A DNA stretch of 64,000 bases from SKZT01 sp964478625. GTDB taxonomy: Bacteria; Desulfobacterota; Desulfobacteria; Desulfobacterales; SKZT01. The DNA lies in the NCBI GenBank assembly GCA_964478625.1, contig CAYZJH010000002.1, positions 104,151 through 168,150 of the forward strand, in the 5' to 3' direction. Under the pieces are notes generated by a model. That model was not told the DNA's origin. It saw nothing but the letters and a program-made list of their open reading frames with translations, and made no database searches. This document shows, in pieces, positions 43,543-51,710 of this stretch. The number at the start of each line of letters is the position of its first letter. Position 1 is the first letter of the stretch. The position numbers and the translations under genes are program-made.

Positions 43543-44116
43543 TAATTCGACAACCCTAGCCGTTTTTTTTCGAAACTCCTTTTTCGGGCAAAGAGGGTTT
43601 AGCCTTCTTGAACTTATCGTGGTTCTTCTGATAATCAGTTTGATGATGGCGTTGGTTTCTCCCCGACTGATCGGTTCACTGACCAAAATGAACCTGAAGA
43701 CATCAGCCCAAAAAATCAGCTCATCTCTTCGGTATGCCCGAAGCCAAGCCGTTTCCGGCCAAATCACTTATAAAGCGGATTTTGATTTTGAAAATAACCG
43801 CATGACGATCCAACCGGAAAATCCCGTGGACAACGAATTTTCATATTTTAAAGATGAAACCGAACCCATGGAAACAAGTGACTCAAGCGAAAAACAACAC
43901 ACAACTGAATCCTATTTTCTTCCTGACGGTATTCATTTTGAAAAGGCTCTGATTGGAACTGATGAAATCAACTCCGGATTGTTCACCGTCATGTTTTATC
44001 CCGCTGGAAACAGCAGCGGAGGAAGCATAGTTCTTATTGATGAAAAAGAGCGCCGGTTTCAAATTAGCATCGACTTTATTACAGGAGTCATCAACCTTGC
44101 TGAGCCCGATGACTAG
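43520..44116 (+). CDS. gspH: Minor pseudopilin GspH
   Basis: Pseudopilin of 198 residues. The processing site is QRGFSLLELIVVLLIISLMMALVSPRLIG, preceded by a leader of about 25 residues. The body has the GspH segment 'SAQKISSSLRYARSQAVSGQ'. I use the ATG at 43520 with AAGGGG just upstream; a GTG at 43508 is also in frame. The start overlaps the end of gspG by about 23 nt. Confidence 0.88.
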   Translation: MRTLSVGNNSTTLAVFFRNSFFGQRGFSLLELIVVLLIISLMMALVSPRLIGSLTKMNLKTSAQKISSSLRYARSQAVSGQITYKADFDFENNRMTIQPENPVDNEFSYFKDETEPMETSDSSEKQHTTESYFLPDGIHFEKALIGTDEINSGLFTVMFYPAGNSSGGSIVLIDEKERRFQISIDFITGVINLAEPDD

Positions 44117-44576
44117 AATTGTCTGCAAAAAATTACAAATGTTGATTCCCTTTAAACGTTCATTGGGGTTTACTCTGATTGAAACACTTGTGGCCATGAT
44201 GCTGCTGTCCATATCCCTAGTGGTGATTCTCCAGCTTTTTTCAGGCGGGTTAAAATCAGGTAAAACAGCCGAAGATTATACTCGTGCCGTATTTCATGCC
44301 AGGGAAAAAATGGAAGAATACCTTTTAATGGATGATCTAAAAGAGGGCAGTTTTGAAGGGGCATTCGATGATAACTACAGATGGCAGGTTGATATTAAAT
44401 ATATTGAATCTGATGATGAAGAAAATACCAGGCTGGTTGATCTGGTTCATTTGCAAACTACTGTTTTCTGGCCCACAGGAAATCAGGAAAAAAATTTTCA
44501 GATCAATACCCTCAAAGTTACTGAAAAGAGACCGGATGAATCCGATATGTTTCAAAATCCTTTCACCCAACAATAA
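44109..44576 (+). CDS. gspI: Minor pseudopilin GspI
   Basis: Pseudopilin of 155 residues with the processing site SLGFTLIETLVAMMLLSISLVVI and the GspI-like 'ARAKMEEYLL'-type helix (HAREKMEEYLLMDDL). The ATG at 44109 overlaps the gspH stop (ATGACTAG); an in-frame frame start at 44037 is inside gspH. It sits at the pseudopilus tip with GspJ and GspK. Confidence 0.85.
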   Translation: MTRIVCKKLQMLIPFKRSLGFTLIETLVAMMLLSISLVVILQLFSGGLKSGKTAEDYTRAVFHAREKMEEYLLMDDLKEGSFEGAFDDNYRWQVDIKYIESDDEENTRLVDLVHLQTTVFWPTGNQEKNFQINTLKVTEKRPDESDMFQNPFTQQ

Positions 44577-44762
44577 TCCTGGCCTGGGATTTGCTCATTT
44601 TTAGTCAGATGGAACATTATATCGGGATGGCGTTGACGCCGTTCAGTGCAGGTGATCCATTTAATTCGTTTTTAACCCCATAGATTGCTTGATCTGAGCA
44701 TTGAAACAGTGTAGAGTACCTTCAAGTTTAACAATGGAAACAGGCAACACAGAGGGAAGTCG
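44577..44762. other. Gap inside the type II secretion operon
   Basis: A 186-bp stretch without a gene between gspI and gspJ. Neighbouring genes in this operon overlap or nearly touch, so the gap stands out. I see no clear hairpin or promoter in it. Confidence 0.4.
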
Positions 44763-45458
44763 GTGAGAAGGGAAATAAGGTTTAAAACCAACCGATTAGC
44801 AATTTTTTTTTCATTGCTGAAAAACCGACAGGCATTTACACTGATCGAGCTGATTATCTCTCTGACCATTGTTGCAGTTATCCTGGTGATTATATTCGGA
44901 GCTTTCAGAATTGGTATCCGTGCCTGGGAAAAAGGTGAAAAAGGGATTGATAAGCAGCAACGCTACCGCATAGTTCTGGATCTGATTCATCGGCAGATAA
45001 CCTCCATTACCTACAAAAAAGTCACAATGGACGATACGGATCGGCTTATCCTGAAAGGAGATGCAAAATCATTTGAATTTACATCCAACATTTCCTTGAA
45101 ACCCGAAAATCAATTTGGAATTGTATATGTTAAATATTGGGTAGCTGAGGGAGAAAACACACAAGAAAAACTTCTTGCCTACGAAAAAAATATGGTTCTC
45201 TTTGACACGGATTTCAAATTCAGCGAAATAGACCCCAGCGCCTTTTTTGAATTGATTCCTTTTGCGCAAAGCATTTCATTCGAGTATTTGAAGCCGCCGG
45301 ATCCGAACTTGGAGGAAGAGGCTCAATGGCAGGATCGATGGGATCCCGAAAATGATCAAGGGTTGCCGCTGGCATTAAAATTGATCATAGTTGATGAACC
45401 CGAAACAATACCCTTGGTGGTAATCGCCCCGCTTTATCAGCAGGAGGAACCATCCTGA
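44763..45458 (+). CDS. gspJ: Minor pseudopilin GspJ
   Basis: Pseudopilin of 231 residues with the processing site NRQAFTLIELIISLTIVAVILVIIFGAF; the residue before Phe is Ala rather than the usual Gly, which prepilin peptidases accept less well but tolerate. The start is a GTG at 44763 with GGGAAG close upstream. The C-terminal strand 'LALKLIIVDEPETIPLVVIAPLY' fits GspJ. Its stop overlaps the gspK ATG by one base. Confidence 0.85.
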   Translation: MRREIRFKTNRLAIFFSLLKNRQAFTLIELIISLTIVAVILVIIFGAFRIGIRAWEKGEKGIDKQQRYRIVLDLIHRQITSITYKKVTMDDTDRLILKGDAKSFEFTSNISLKPENQFGIVYVKYWVAEGENTQEKLLAYEKNMVLFDTDFKFSEIDPSAFFELIPFAQSISFEYLKPPDPNLEEEAQWQDRWDPENDQGLPLALKLIIVDEPETIPLVVIAPLYQQEEPS

Positions 45459-46570
45459 TGCCATTTAAAACCTTTAGAGTCCAAAATTGCCTGGGATATT
45501 TTTTCCCGGCATTTTTTTTCCGGATCAGACCCCAAAGAGTTTTGCACAACGAACATGGTGTCGCTTTATTGCTGTGCATTTGGGTATTGGCTCTTTTGTC
45601 CGTAATCGTCGGGGAATTTTGTCATGCCATGCGAACTGAAATTAATGTAACTCGAAACTTCAAAGAAAAAACCGAAGCTTATTATGTGTCAAAGGCAGGG
45701 CTCATGATGGCAATCTCCGAACTGATCCGAATTGAAACCACCCCACCTAGACTAGGAAATGTCGAAGAAACCGAACCAGTGGATGAAGAGGAAAAAATTG
45801 ACTGGAGAATCAACATCCCAATAGAAGACATTCCATTCGAGCCGGGAGCCTTTTCAGTCAGAATTGGAAACGAAGCCGGAAAAATCAATATCAACAGAGC
45901 CGACCAAAATCTTCTGAGAATGATGCTGAATAGTTTTGACCTAAATGATAATGAAAAAGATATCATTGTGGATTCCATTCTGGATTGGCGGGATAAAGAT
46001 GACCTTCGCCGATTACACGGAGCTGAAAACCAGTATTATCAGTCCCTTCCTGAACCTTATCAGGCAAAAAACGATGATTTTGATTCTGTGGAAGAACTGT
46101 TGCTGGTCAGAGGGATCACCCCGGAGATATTTCATGGCGGACTAAAGGACATTGTCACGGTCTTATCAGACAAAACTTCCGGCACTTCCGTTCAAACTCG
46201 AAGACAACGGGTGGCCAGACGGCAGAGTGCGGTCTCGTATAACAAAATCAATATCAACTATGCTTCCGAGGCCATGCTCAGGGCCCTTCCCCAAATGACC
46301 GATGATCTGGTCCGCGAAATAGTTAAATTCAGAAAAGAGAAAGATCTGACCATGCCGGATGTGCTCGAGATTGTGGGTGCCGGAGTTTATCCTGAATTGG
46401 CTCCGTTTATCACTACCGCAAGAGATGCCAAGTCACCGTTTTTTACCATTGTATCAGAAGGAAAATCCCGGGAAACCGGCCAGGTTAAACATCGAATAGA
46501 GGTCATATTAAAAATCGACGTCCGATCCAATCAAAAATATACCATCATGAAATGGAAAGATATTGGATAA
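45458..46570 (+). CDS. gspK: Minor pseudopilin GspK
   Basis: The large tip pseudopilin, 370 residues. The hydrophobic segment 'GVALLLCIWVLALLSVIVGEF' lies at about 34-55 after a long leader. The body holds 'IGNEAGKININRADQNLLRMML' and 'INYASEAMLRALPQMTDDLVREIVKFR', the two helix-hairpin-helix-like parts (SAM-like domains) of GspK. GspK caps the pseudopilus and has no Glu+5, as expected for the tip protein. Confidence 0.92.
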   Translation: MPFKTFRVQNCLGYFFPAFFFRIRPQRVLHNEHGVALLLCIWVLALLSVIVGEFCHAMRTEINVTRNFKEKTEAYYVSKAGLMMAISELIRIETTPPRLGNVEETEPVDEEEKIDWRINIPIEDIPFEPGAFSVRIGNEAGKININRADQNLLRMMLNSFDLNDNEKDIIVDSILDWRDKDDLRRLHGAENQYYQSLPEPYQAKNDDFDSVEELLLVRGITPEIFHGGLKDIVTVLSDKTSGTSVQTRRQRVARRQSAVSYNKININYASEAMLRALPQMTDDLVREIVKFRKEKDLTMPDVLEIVGAGVYPELAPFITTARDAKSPFFTIVSEGKSRETGQVKHRIEVILKIDVRSNQKYTIMKWKDIG

Positions 46571-46591
46571 CTAAGGGAGGTTTTAACAACA

Positions 46592-47983
46592 TTGCTTTTT
46601 CAATCAGCTTTAGGCATTTATATCCGTGAAAGTGGCCTCTCAATTGTTTATTTGAAAAACTCACTGAGTACCACCGAAGTGGAAAATCAGGCTTTATTTT
46701 CGCTGGATCATCATAAACCTTTCAAAGAAAAAATGCTGATCTGTGCCGATTTGATCCATGATTTTATCAAATCAAACAACATAGAGTCTTCGGACATTTT
46801 TCTGGGGATTCCCAGAGAATCGGTCATTTTAAAGGATATCGAACTTCCATTGGCCGTAAAGGAAAACTTAAGGACCACTTTGGAATATAAGATCGAAACT
46901 TATGTTCCCTTGAAACTTGAAAATATATATTTCGATTATCAAATCCTTGAAGAAGATAAGCAAAATAATCAGCTTAAAATATTGCTGGTGGTAGTGCAAA
47001 AAGATATTCTGGATGTCTACTTTAGTTTAAAAAATCGAATAAAAACCGGACTCTCGGGTATAAGTATCGACTCCACCGCATATGTTAATTTCCTGGCATA
47101 TTATCCTGTCACCTCTCATGAATCCGATTACGTTTTTGTGTATGAAACAGGTCGAAAATCCGGGCTGATGTTGCACTTAGGGGTGGTTATCAATAAAATG
47201 CTGCAATATTCCCGCTCCGTTTCCGTTTCTGGCAAGGACGATATGCAGGCCCTGGTCGATAGAGAATTAAAACCGGTTAAAGATTTTTTTGGGAACCCGC
47301 AGGACACTGTTAAACTTTTTTACATGTCCGACAGCCATGAGCATTTATTTTTGCCTCATTTGGAGACTCATGAGGAATATCAAATCCAGGTTCCGGATCC
47401 GGCCCTGGCTAAAATTGCAGACACATCAATGATACCGGCCATGGGATTGGCATTACAAGGTGTTAAAAAAGTTCCCATGCATATCAATCTTCTTCCCGAA
47501 CCCTTGCGTAAAAGGCCTAGCCGAAAGGTATATTACATTATGTTTGCCCTGATTGGCCTTTTTATCATTTCGGGTATTACATGGGGAGGGAGTAAAATCA
47601 TGCGCCAGAGGATCGCACTAAGCCAATTGAACACGGAAACCGAACGATTGGCGGTGGAATTGAAAGATATTGACAGCATTAAAAAAAATATCCTAGAAAT
47701 AGAGGCACGGATCGAATACCTGGAAAAGATAGGGCGTGGCCATGTCCCTCTGATTGAGGTTTTAAAGGAAATTACCGAAAGAATACCTGAAACTGCATGG
47801 CTTCAGGATTTAAACTATGATGATAAAGGGGTTCAAATTTATGGTTATGCCGATTCTGCTTCTGAATTGATATCCTTATTGGAAGCCTCCCCTCTTTTCA
47901 ATGATGTGGTTTTTTTAGCTACCATCACCAGGGGGCAGGATGGTAAAGAAAGGTTTCGAATCGGTTTCAAAATAAATTCTTAA
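46592..47983 (+). CDS. gspL: GspL/PilM-PilN-like assembly protein
   Basis: Protein of 463 residues. The N-terminal part (about 1-290) is an actin-like, PilM/GspL cytoplasmic domain with 'ALGIYIRESGLSIVYLKNSL' and 'IELPLAVKENLRTTLEYKIETYVPL'. One membrane helix follows (about 312-330), then a coiled stretch and a ferredoxin-like PilN/GspL domain 'EITERIPETAWLQDLNYDDKGVQIYGYADS'. It links GspE to the inner-membrane platform. The start is a TTG at 46592 with GGGAGG 11 nt upstream. Confidence 0.87.
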   Translation: MLFQSALGIYIRESGLSIVYLKNSLSTTEVENQALFSLDHHKPFKEKMLICADLIHDFIKSNNIESSDIFLGIPRESVILKDIELPLAVKENLRTTLEYKIETYVPLKLENIYFDYQILEEDKQNNQLKILLVVVQKDILDVYFSLKNRIKTGLSGISIDSTAYVNFLAYYPVTSHESDYVFVYETGRKSGLMLHLGVVINKMLQYSRSVSVSGKDDMQALVDRELKPVKDFFGNPQDTVKLFYMSDSHEHLFLPHLETHEEYQIQVPDPALAKIADTSMIPAMGLALQGVKKVPMHINLLPEPLRKRPSRKVYYIMFALIGLFIISGITWGGSKIMRQRIALSQLNTETERLAVELKDIDSIKKNILEIEARIEYLEKIGRGHVPLIEVLKEITERIPETAWLQDLNYDDKGVQIYGYADSASELISLLEASPLFNDVVFLATITRGQDGKERFRIGFKINS

Positions 47984-47994
47984 TGGTATTGTAA

Positions 47995-48570
47995 ATGAAT
48001 AACGTGGCACTGTTTTTGAATAAATTGGACAAGAAAAAAAAGATACTCTTGGTGATCGGGATGTCTGCTCTTTTTCTCGGGGTGATATATCGTTTTTTTC
48101 CTTTTTTCGAGAATATAGACGCTTTGGACGAAGAAATTTCATTGAAGGAAAAAAATTTAATCAAATATCGTTTAATGGTCCAAGAAAGAAATGATCTGGA
48201 GTCAAGACTGAATGCTTTGAACCGGATCATTGAAAATGCTGAAAGCGTTTTACTGGAAGGAAAAACTCCGGCACTTGCAGCAGTGGATGTTCAAAATATT
48301 CTTAAAGAAATTACCGAAAAAGGCGATATGGAAGTTTTGACCATGAGGGTGATGAATCCCGAGAGCAAGGAAGAAGATTTATTTACGATTATTCCGGTGC
48401 AAATTACCATTCGATGTTCGATTCGGCAACTCAAAGAAGTTATTTACCAGATTGAATCTTCTCCGAGATTGTTAAAAATCAGTGATTGCAGGATCAGAGT
48501 GGTGCGTGGGAGGGTTGAAGGCCACGTACAGGCAACACTGACTGTCCAAGGTTTTATGAAAAAAACTTGA
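47995..48570 (+). CDS. gspM: GspM/PilO-like assembly protein
   Basis: Protein of 191 residues with a single membrane helix (about 18-36), a coiled coil (about 40-85) and a ferredoxin-like domain in the periplasm ('IPVQITIRCSIRQLKEVIYQIES'). This is the GspM/PilO layout, the usual partner of GspL, and the gene follows gspL directly. The call rests on layout and place in the operon more than on motifs. Confidence 0.78.
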   Translation: MNNVALFLNKLDKKKKILLVIGMSALFLGVIYRFFPFFENIDALDEEISLKEKNLIKYRLMVQERNDLESRLNALNRIIENAESVLLEGKTPALAAVDVQNILKEITEKGDMEVLTMRVMNPESKEEDLFTIIPVQITIRCSIRQLKEVIYQIESSPRLLKISDCRIRVVRGRVEGHVQATLTVQGFMKKT

Positions 48571-48573
48571 TTT

Positions 48574-49353
48574 ATGGTGGCAACAATGTTTTCAAAACTA
48601 TGGTTTATAAATATCGTTTTGGTGGTTGGGGTACTTTTTTTTGCTGTTAAAATTTTCGATGTTTGGTTTAATCAACCAAGACAAATTCCGGAACCGACTG
48701 CTGCTGCTGCGCAGGAAGTGCAGCCGGAAAAACAGGTGGCAAAAAGGAACCTGCCACCGGAATCCTCTTACAGAACCATTGCGGAAAAAAACCTTTTTGC
48801 CGAAGACAGAAAAGAATATCTTCCACCGACTCTGGACCCTGAACTTGATTCGAGTTTGGAGCATGAGGCTGAAATCAAACCTTTTGAAGGTTTTGGGAAA
48901 AACGTTACACTCTATGGTGTTATGATATTTCAGGATGTTAAAAAAGCTTTGATCACCAATCCTGATAGAAAAAGTGGCGAACCTCAGGATATATGGGTTA
49001 AAAAAGGGGATACGCTTTTAGAAATCAAGAGGCGGGACAGCGTTGCCGCATTGAAAGTGGATGAAATATTGCGTGATCGTATCCTGGTCCGGGATGAAAC
49101 TTCTAAGTATGAAATTCTTCTCTATGACAAGGACAAATCCAAACAGAGAGAGTTGATCAGAATGGATGAAGCCCCTGAAGTCCCACCTGCTCGTAATATA
49201 CCGAGGGCGGCCTCCCGAACCAGGCCGGTACAACCCCAAACAAGTGAAGTTCCGAATAACATCCCTCAGGAATCACAAAATGAAGAGGCCTCCGAACCAC
49301 AATATGAAATCATTAACACTCCATTTGGTGAGATCAAACGAAGGATAAATTAA
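48574..49353 (+). CDS. gspC: GspC-like inner-membrane protein of type II secretion
   Basis: Protein of 259 residues: one membrane helix (about 9-28), a Pro-rich linker, then a periplasmic HR-type domain ('SYRTIAEKNLFAEDRKEY', 'GVMIFQDVKKALITNPDRKS', 'VKKGDTLLEIKRRDSVAALKVDEILRDRILV'). The GspC HR domain contacts the secretin. No PDZ or coiled-coil domain follows; the end is a low-complexity Pro/Glu/Gln tail. Its place just before gspD fits. The stop overlaps the gspD ATG. Confidence 0.8.
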   Translation: MVATMFSKLWFINIVLVVGVLFFAVKIFDVWFNQPRQIPEPTAAAAQEVQPEKQVAKRNLPPESSYRTIAEKNLFAEDRKEYLPPTLDPELDSSLEHEAEIKPFEGFGKNVTLYGVMIFQDVKKALITNPDRKSGEPQDIWVKKGDTLLEIKRRDSVAALKVDEILRDRILVRDETSKYEILLYDKDKSKQRELIRMDEAPEVPPARNIPRAASRTRPVQPQTSEVPNNIPQESQNEEASEPQYEIINTPFGEIKRRIN

Positions 49354-51683
49354 TGCCCATGAAACATTGCCGCATATTTCACAGCACCATATTTATTACC
49401 CTGTTTTTTTTCTATTTTATACAGTTCGGATGTGCATCAGGAACACCAATGGTTCAGGATGCCTCAGCAAATGAATCTGTTGATTCAGAAAATGACATCG
49501 CCATTAATGACAATTCCATGGAATCCACTGATATCATCGCCCAGGAAAATTTTATTTCCTCACCCTTTGGAAACATTCCCATGAAAACGCCCCTCGGATC
49601 ATCTTCAGATCCACCAATATCCAAAGTGCCTGAAACCACGGTTTATGAAAAACCTGTTAAAATGCAGTCCGAATGGAAAATAAAAGAAGATGCCACCTAT
49701 GCTCAATCGACCGAAGCTTTTTCAAATCCCATAGTTCCTCAGCGAATTGAATCCAATGCACCTGGTACACCCCTTGATAAAAATAACTCCGAAGATAACG
49801 AACCCCAGCCGAATCGGGGGGATGTTGTTTTAAACTTTGATAATGCAGATCTCTATGAAGTGGTTCGAACAATAGGAGAAATTTTACAATTAAACTATAT
49901 TGTGGATCCTAATGTCAGAGGCCGGGTGACCATCAATACGGCCGGTCGATTAACCCGGGATGAGCTTTTTCCGGTATTTTTTCAAATTTTGGAAGCAAAC
50001 GGGCTGACTGCTGTAAAAGAGGGAAATTTATATAAGATCATCAGGATGAAAGAAGCTCCACAATTTCCCCTTTCAAGCCGGAAGGGAGACAAGGCAGTGG
50101 TTGCACCTGGGGAAAGAATGGTCATTCAGATCATTCCATTGCGTTTTATTTCCAGTCAGGAGATGACCAGGCTTATCACCCCTTTTGTCTCAGCCGGTGG
50201 AACGATTGTTTCACATATAGATTCCAATACGCTTCTGGTGGTGGATAAAGCTTCAAATATCGAAAAGATATTAAGACTGACCGAAGTGTTTGATATTGAC
50301 TTATTTAAAAATGTTGGCCATCGATTTTTCAGATTACGATATGTGGATGCTGAGGAGGCGGGAAAAAGTGTTAATGAAATAATCGCATCTTATGCCGGGG
50401 CAGCAAAGGAAGAAATCAAGATTATTCCGTTACAGAGAATAAATTCTTTGCTCTTGATCAGTAAACAATCCAATATTTTTTCCATTGTGCAATCCTTTAT
50501 AAATGAGCTGGATGTACCCATTGAGGACGACCAGCCTAGAATTTTTGTTTATTCAGTTAAAAATGGCGCATCTTCCGAATTGGCCACCCTATTAAATTCT
50601 GTTTTTTCAGAGACTTCCACCGAAAAAAGCAAGAAAGAGCCTGCACCGGAAGCTGAACAACCTCAATACAGAGGCAGAACCACACCGGAGCTTTTTCCTG
50701 AAACACCTCCAAGACAAGAAAGAGTGGCCACGGTTGCTGGTGAACGCATTTCAGCGGAAGGCTCTGGAACTTTAAAGGGGGATATCAAGATCACCCCTGA
50801 CGAAGTCCGAAACTCCTTGATTATTGAAGCCACTCCAAGAGACTACCGAATTATTGAAACCATTCTCAGCAGCATTGATGTTCTTCCCAGACAGGTTTTA
50901 ATCGAAGTGACCATTGCCGAAATTGCTCTGGACTCTTCCAATGAACTGGGTATTGAATGGAGATTTGACAGAGGCACCGACTTTGTATCAGGGCTTCAAA
51001 GCGGTGCGACTCTTGGAGCCGGTGGAATCAATTTTTCATACGCCATATTGGATGAGACCAAAAGGTGGCTTGCAACTGTTTCAGCCCTGGCAAGTAAGGG
51101 TAAAGTCAATATATTGTCATCACCTTCCGTTTTAGCATCAGACAGCAAAGAAGCAAGAATCGATGTTTCTACAGAGGTTCCCGTTGCCACATCCACATAT
51201 ACCTACGATAGTGGTAGAGTTGACAACTTGATTGAAACCAGCATTCAGTACCGTAATACCGGGGTCATTCTGTCCGTAACTCCTCACATTAACGAATTCG
51301 GTCTTGTGAGTATGGATGTGAATCAGGAAGTCAGTGAGCAGGCTGGACTTGTAAACGTTGGCCTTGTAGAGCAAAGACCCTCCTTTTTTAAAAGAACCGT
51401 CAATACCACCCTAACGGTTAAAAACGGGCAAACCATTGTTATCGGCGGATTGATTCGCGAAAACAAGAGCGAAAATTATTCGGGAATGCCGTGTGTCGGT
51501 GATGTGCCTGTGCTGTCTTATCTTTTAGGGAAAAGGTCTCAGACCTCGGATAAAACCGAGCTGATTATTTTCATAACACCCAAAGTAATTGCTACATTAG
51601 AAGATGTTGACATTGTTTCCGAGGAATTCAGAGACAGAATCGGATATGATTACGAAAACTTTAAACGGCCCGGTTCACGCTAA
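49353..51683 (+). CDS. gspD: Type II secretin GspD with lipoprotein signal
   Basis: Outer-membrane secretin of 776 residues. The N-terminus is a lipoprotein signal with lipobox Gln-Phe-Gly-Cys at about 24-27. A disordered Ser/Pro/Glu-rich stretch of about 120 residues follows. N0 ('VVLNFDNADLYEVVRTIGEILQ'), N1 and N2 domains come next, a Pro-rich insertion lies near 425-470, and the secretin core ends with 'TVKNGQTIVIGGLIRENKS', 'GMPCVGDVPVLSYLLG' and 'ELIIFITPKVI'. A lipidated secretin can reach the outer membrane without a separate pilotin. It ends the gsp operon. Confidence 0.93.
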   Translation: MPMKHCRIFHSTIFITLFFFYFIQFGCASGTPMVQDASANESVDSENDIAINDNSMESTDIIAQENFISSPFGNIPMKTPLGSSSDPPISKVPETTVYEKPVKMQSEWKIKEDATYAQSTEAFSNPIVPQRIESNAPGTPLDKNNSEDNEPQPNRGDVVLNFDNADLYEVVRTIGEILQLNYIVDPNVRGRVTINTAGRLTRDELFPVFFQILEANGLTAVKEGNLYKIIRMKEAPQFPLSSRKGDKAVVAPGERMVIQIIPLRFISSQEMTRLITPFVSAGGTIVSHIDSNTLLVVDKASNIEKILRLTEVFDIDLFKNVGHRFFRLRYVDAEEAGKSVNEIIASYAGAAKEEIKIIPLQRINSLLLISKQSNIFSIVQSFINELDVPIEDDQPRIFVYSVKNGASSELATLLNSVFSETSTEKSKKEPAPEAEQPQYRGRTTPELFPETPPRQERVATVAGERISAEGSGTLKGDIKITPDEVRNSLIIEATPRDYRIIETILSSIDVLPRQVLIEVTIAEIALDSSNELGIEWRFDRGTDFVSGLQSGATLGAGGINFSYAILDETKRWLATVSALASKGKVNILSSPSVLASDSKEARIDVSTEVPVATSTYTYDSGRVDNLIETSIQYRNTGVILSVTPHINEFGLVSMDVNQEVSEQAGLVNVGLVEQRPSFFKRTVNTTLTVKNGQTIVIGGLIRENKSENYSGMPCVGDVPVLSYLLGKRSQTSDKTELIIFITPKVIATLEDVDIVSEEFRDRIGYDYENFKRPGSR

Positions 51684-51710
51684 ATTTCAAGTCTATTTGA
51701 AGAGGGGTTC

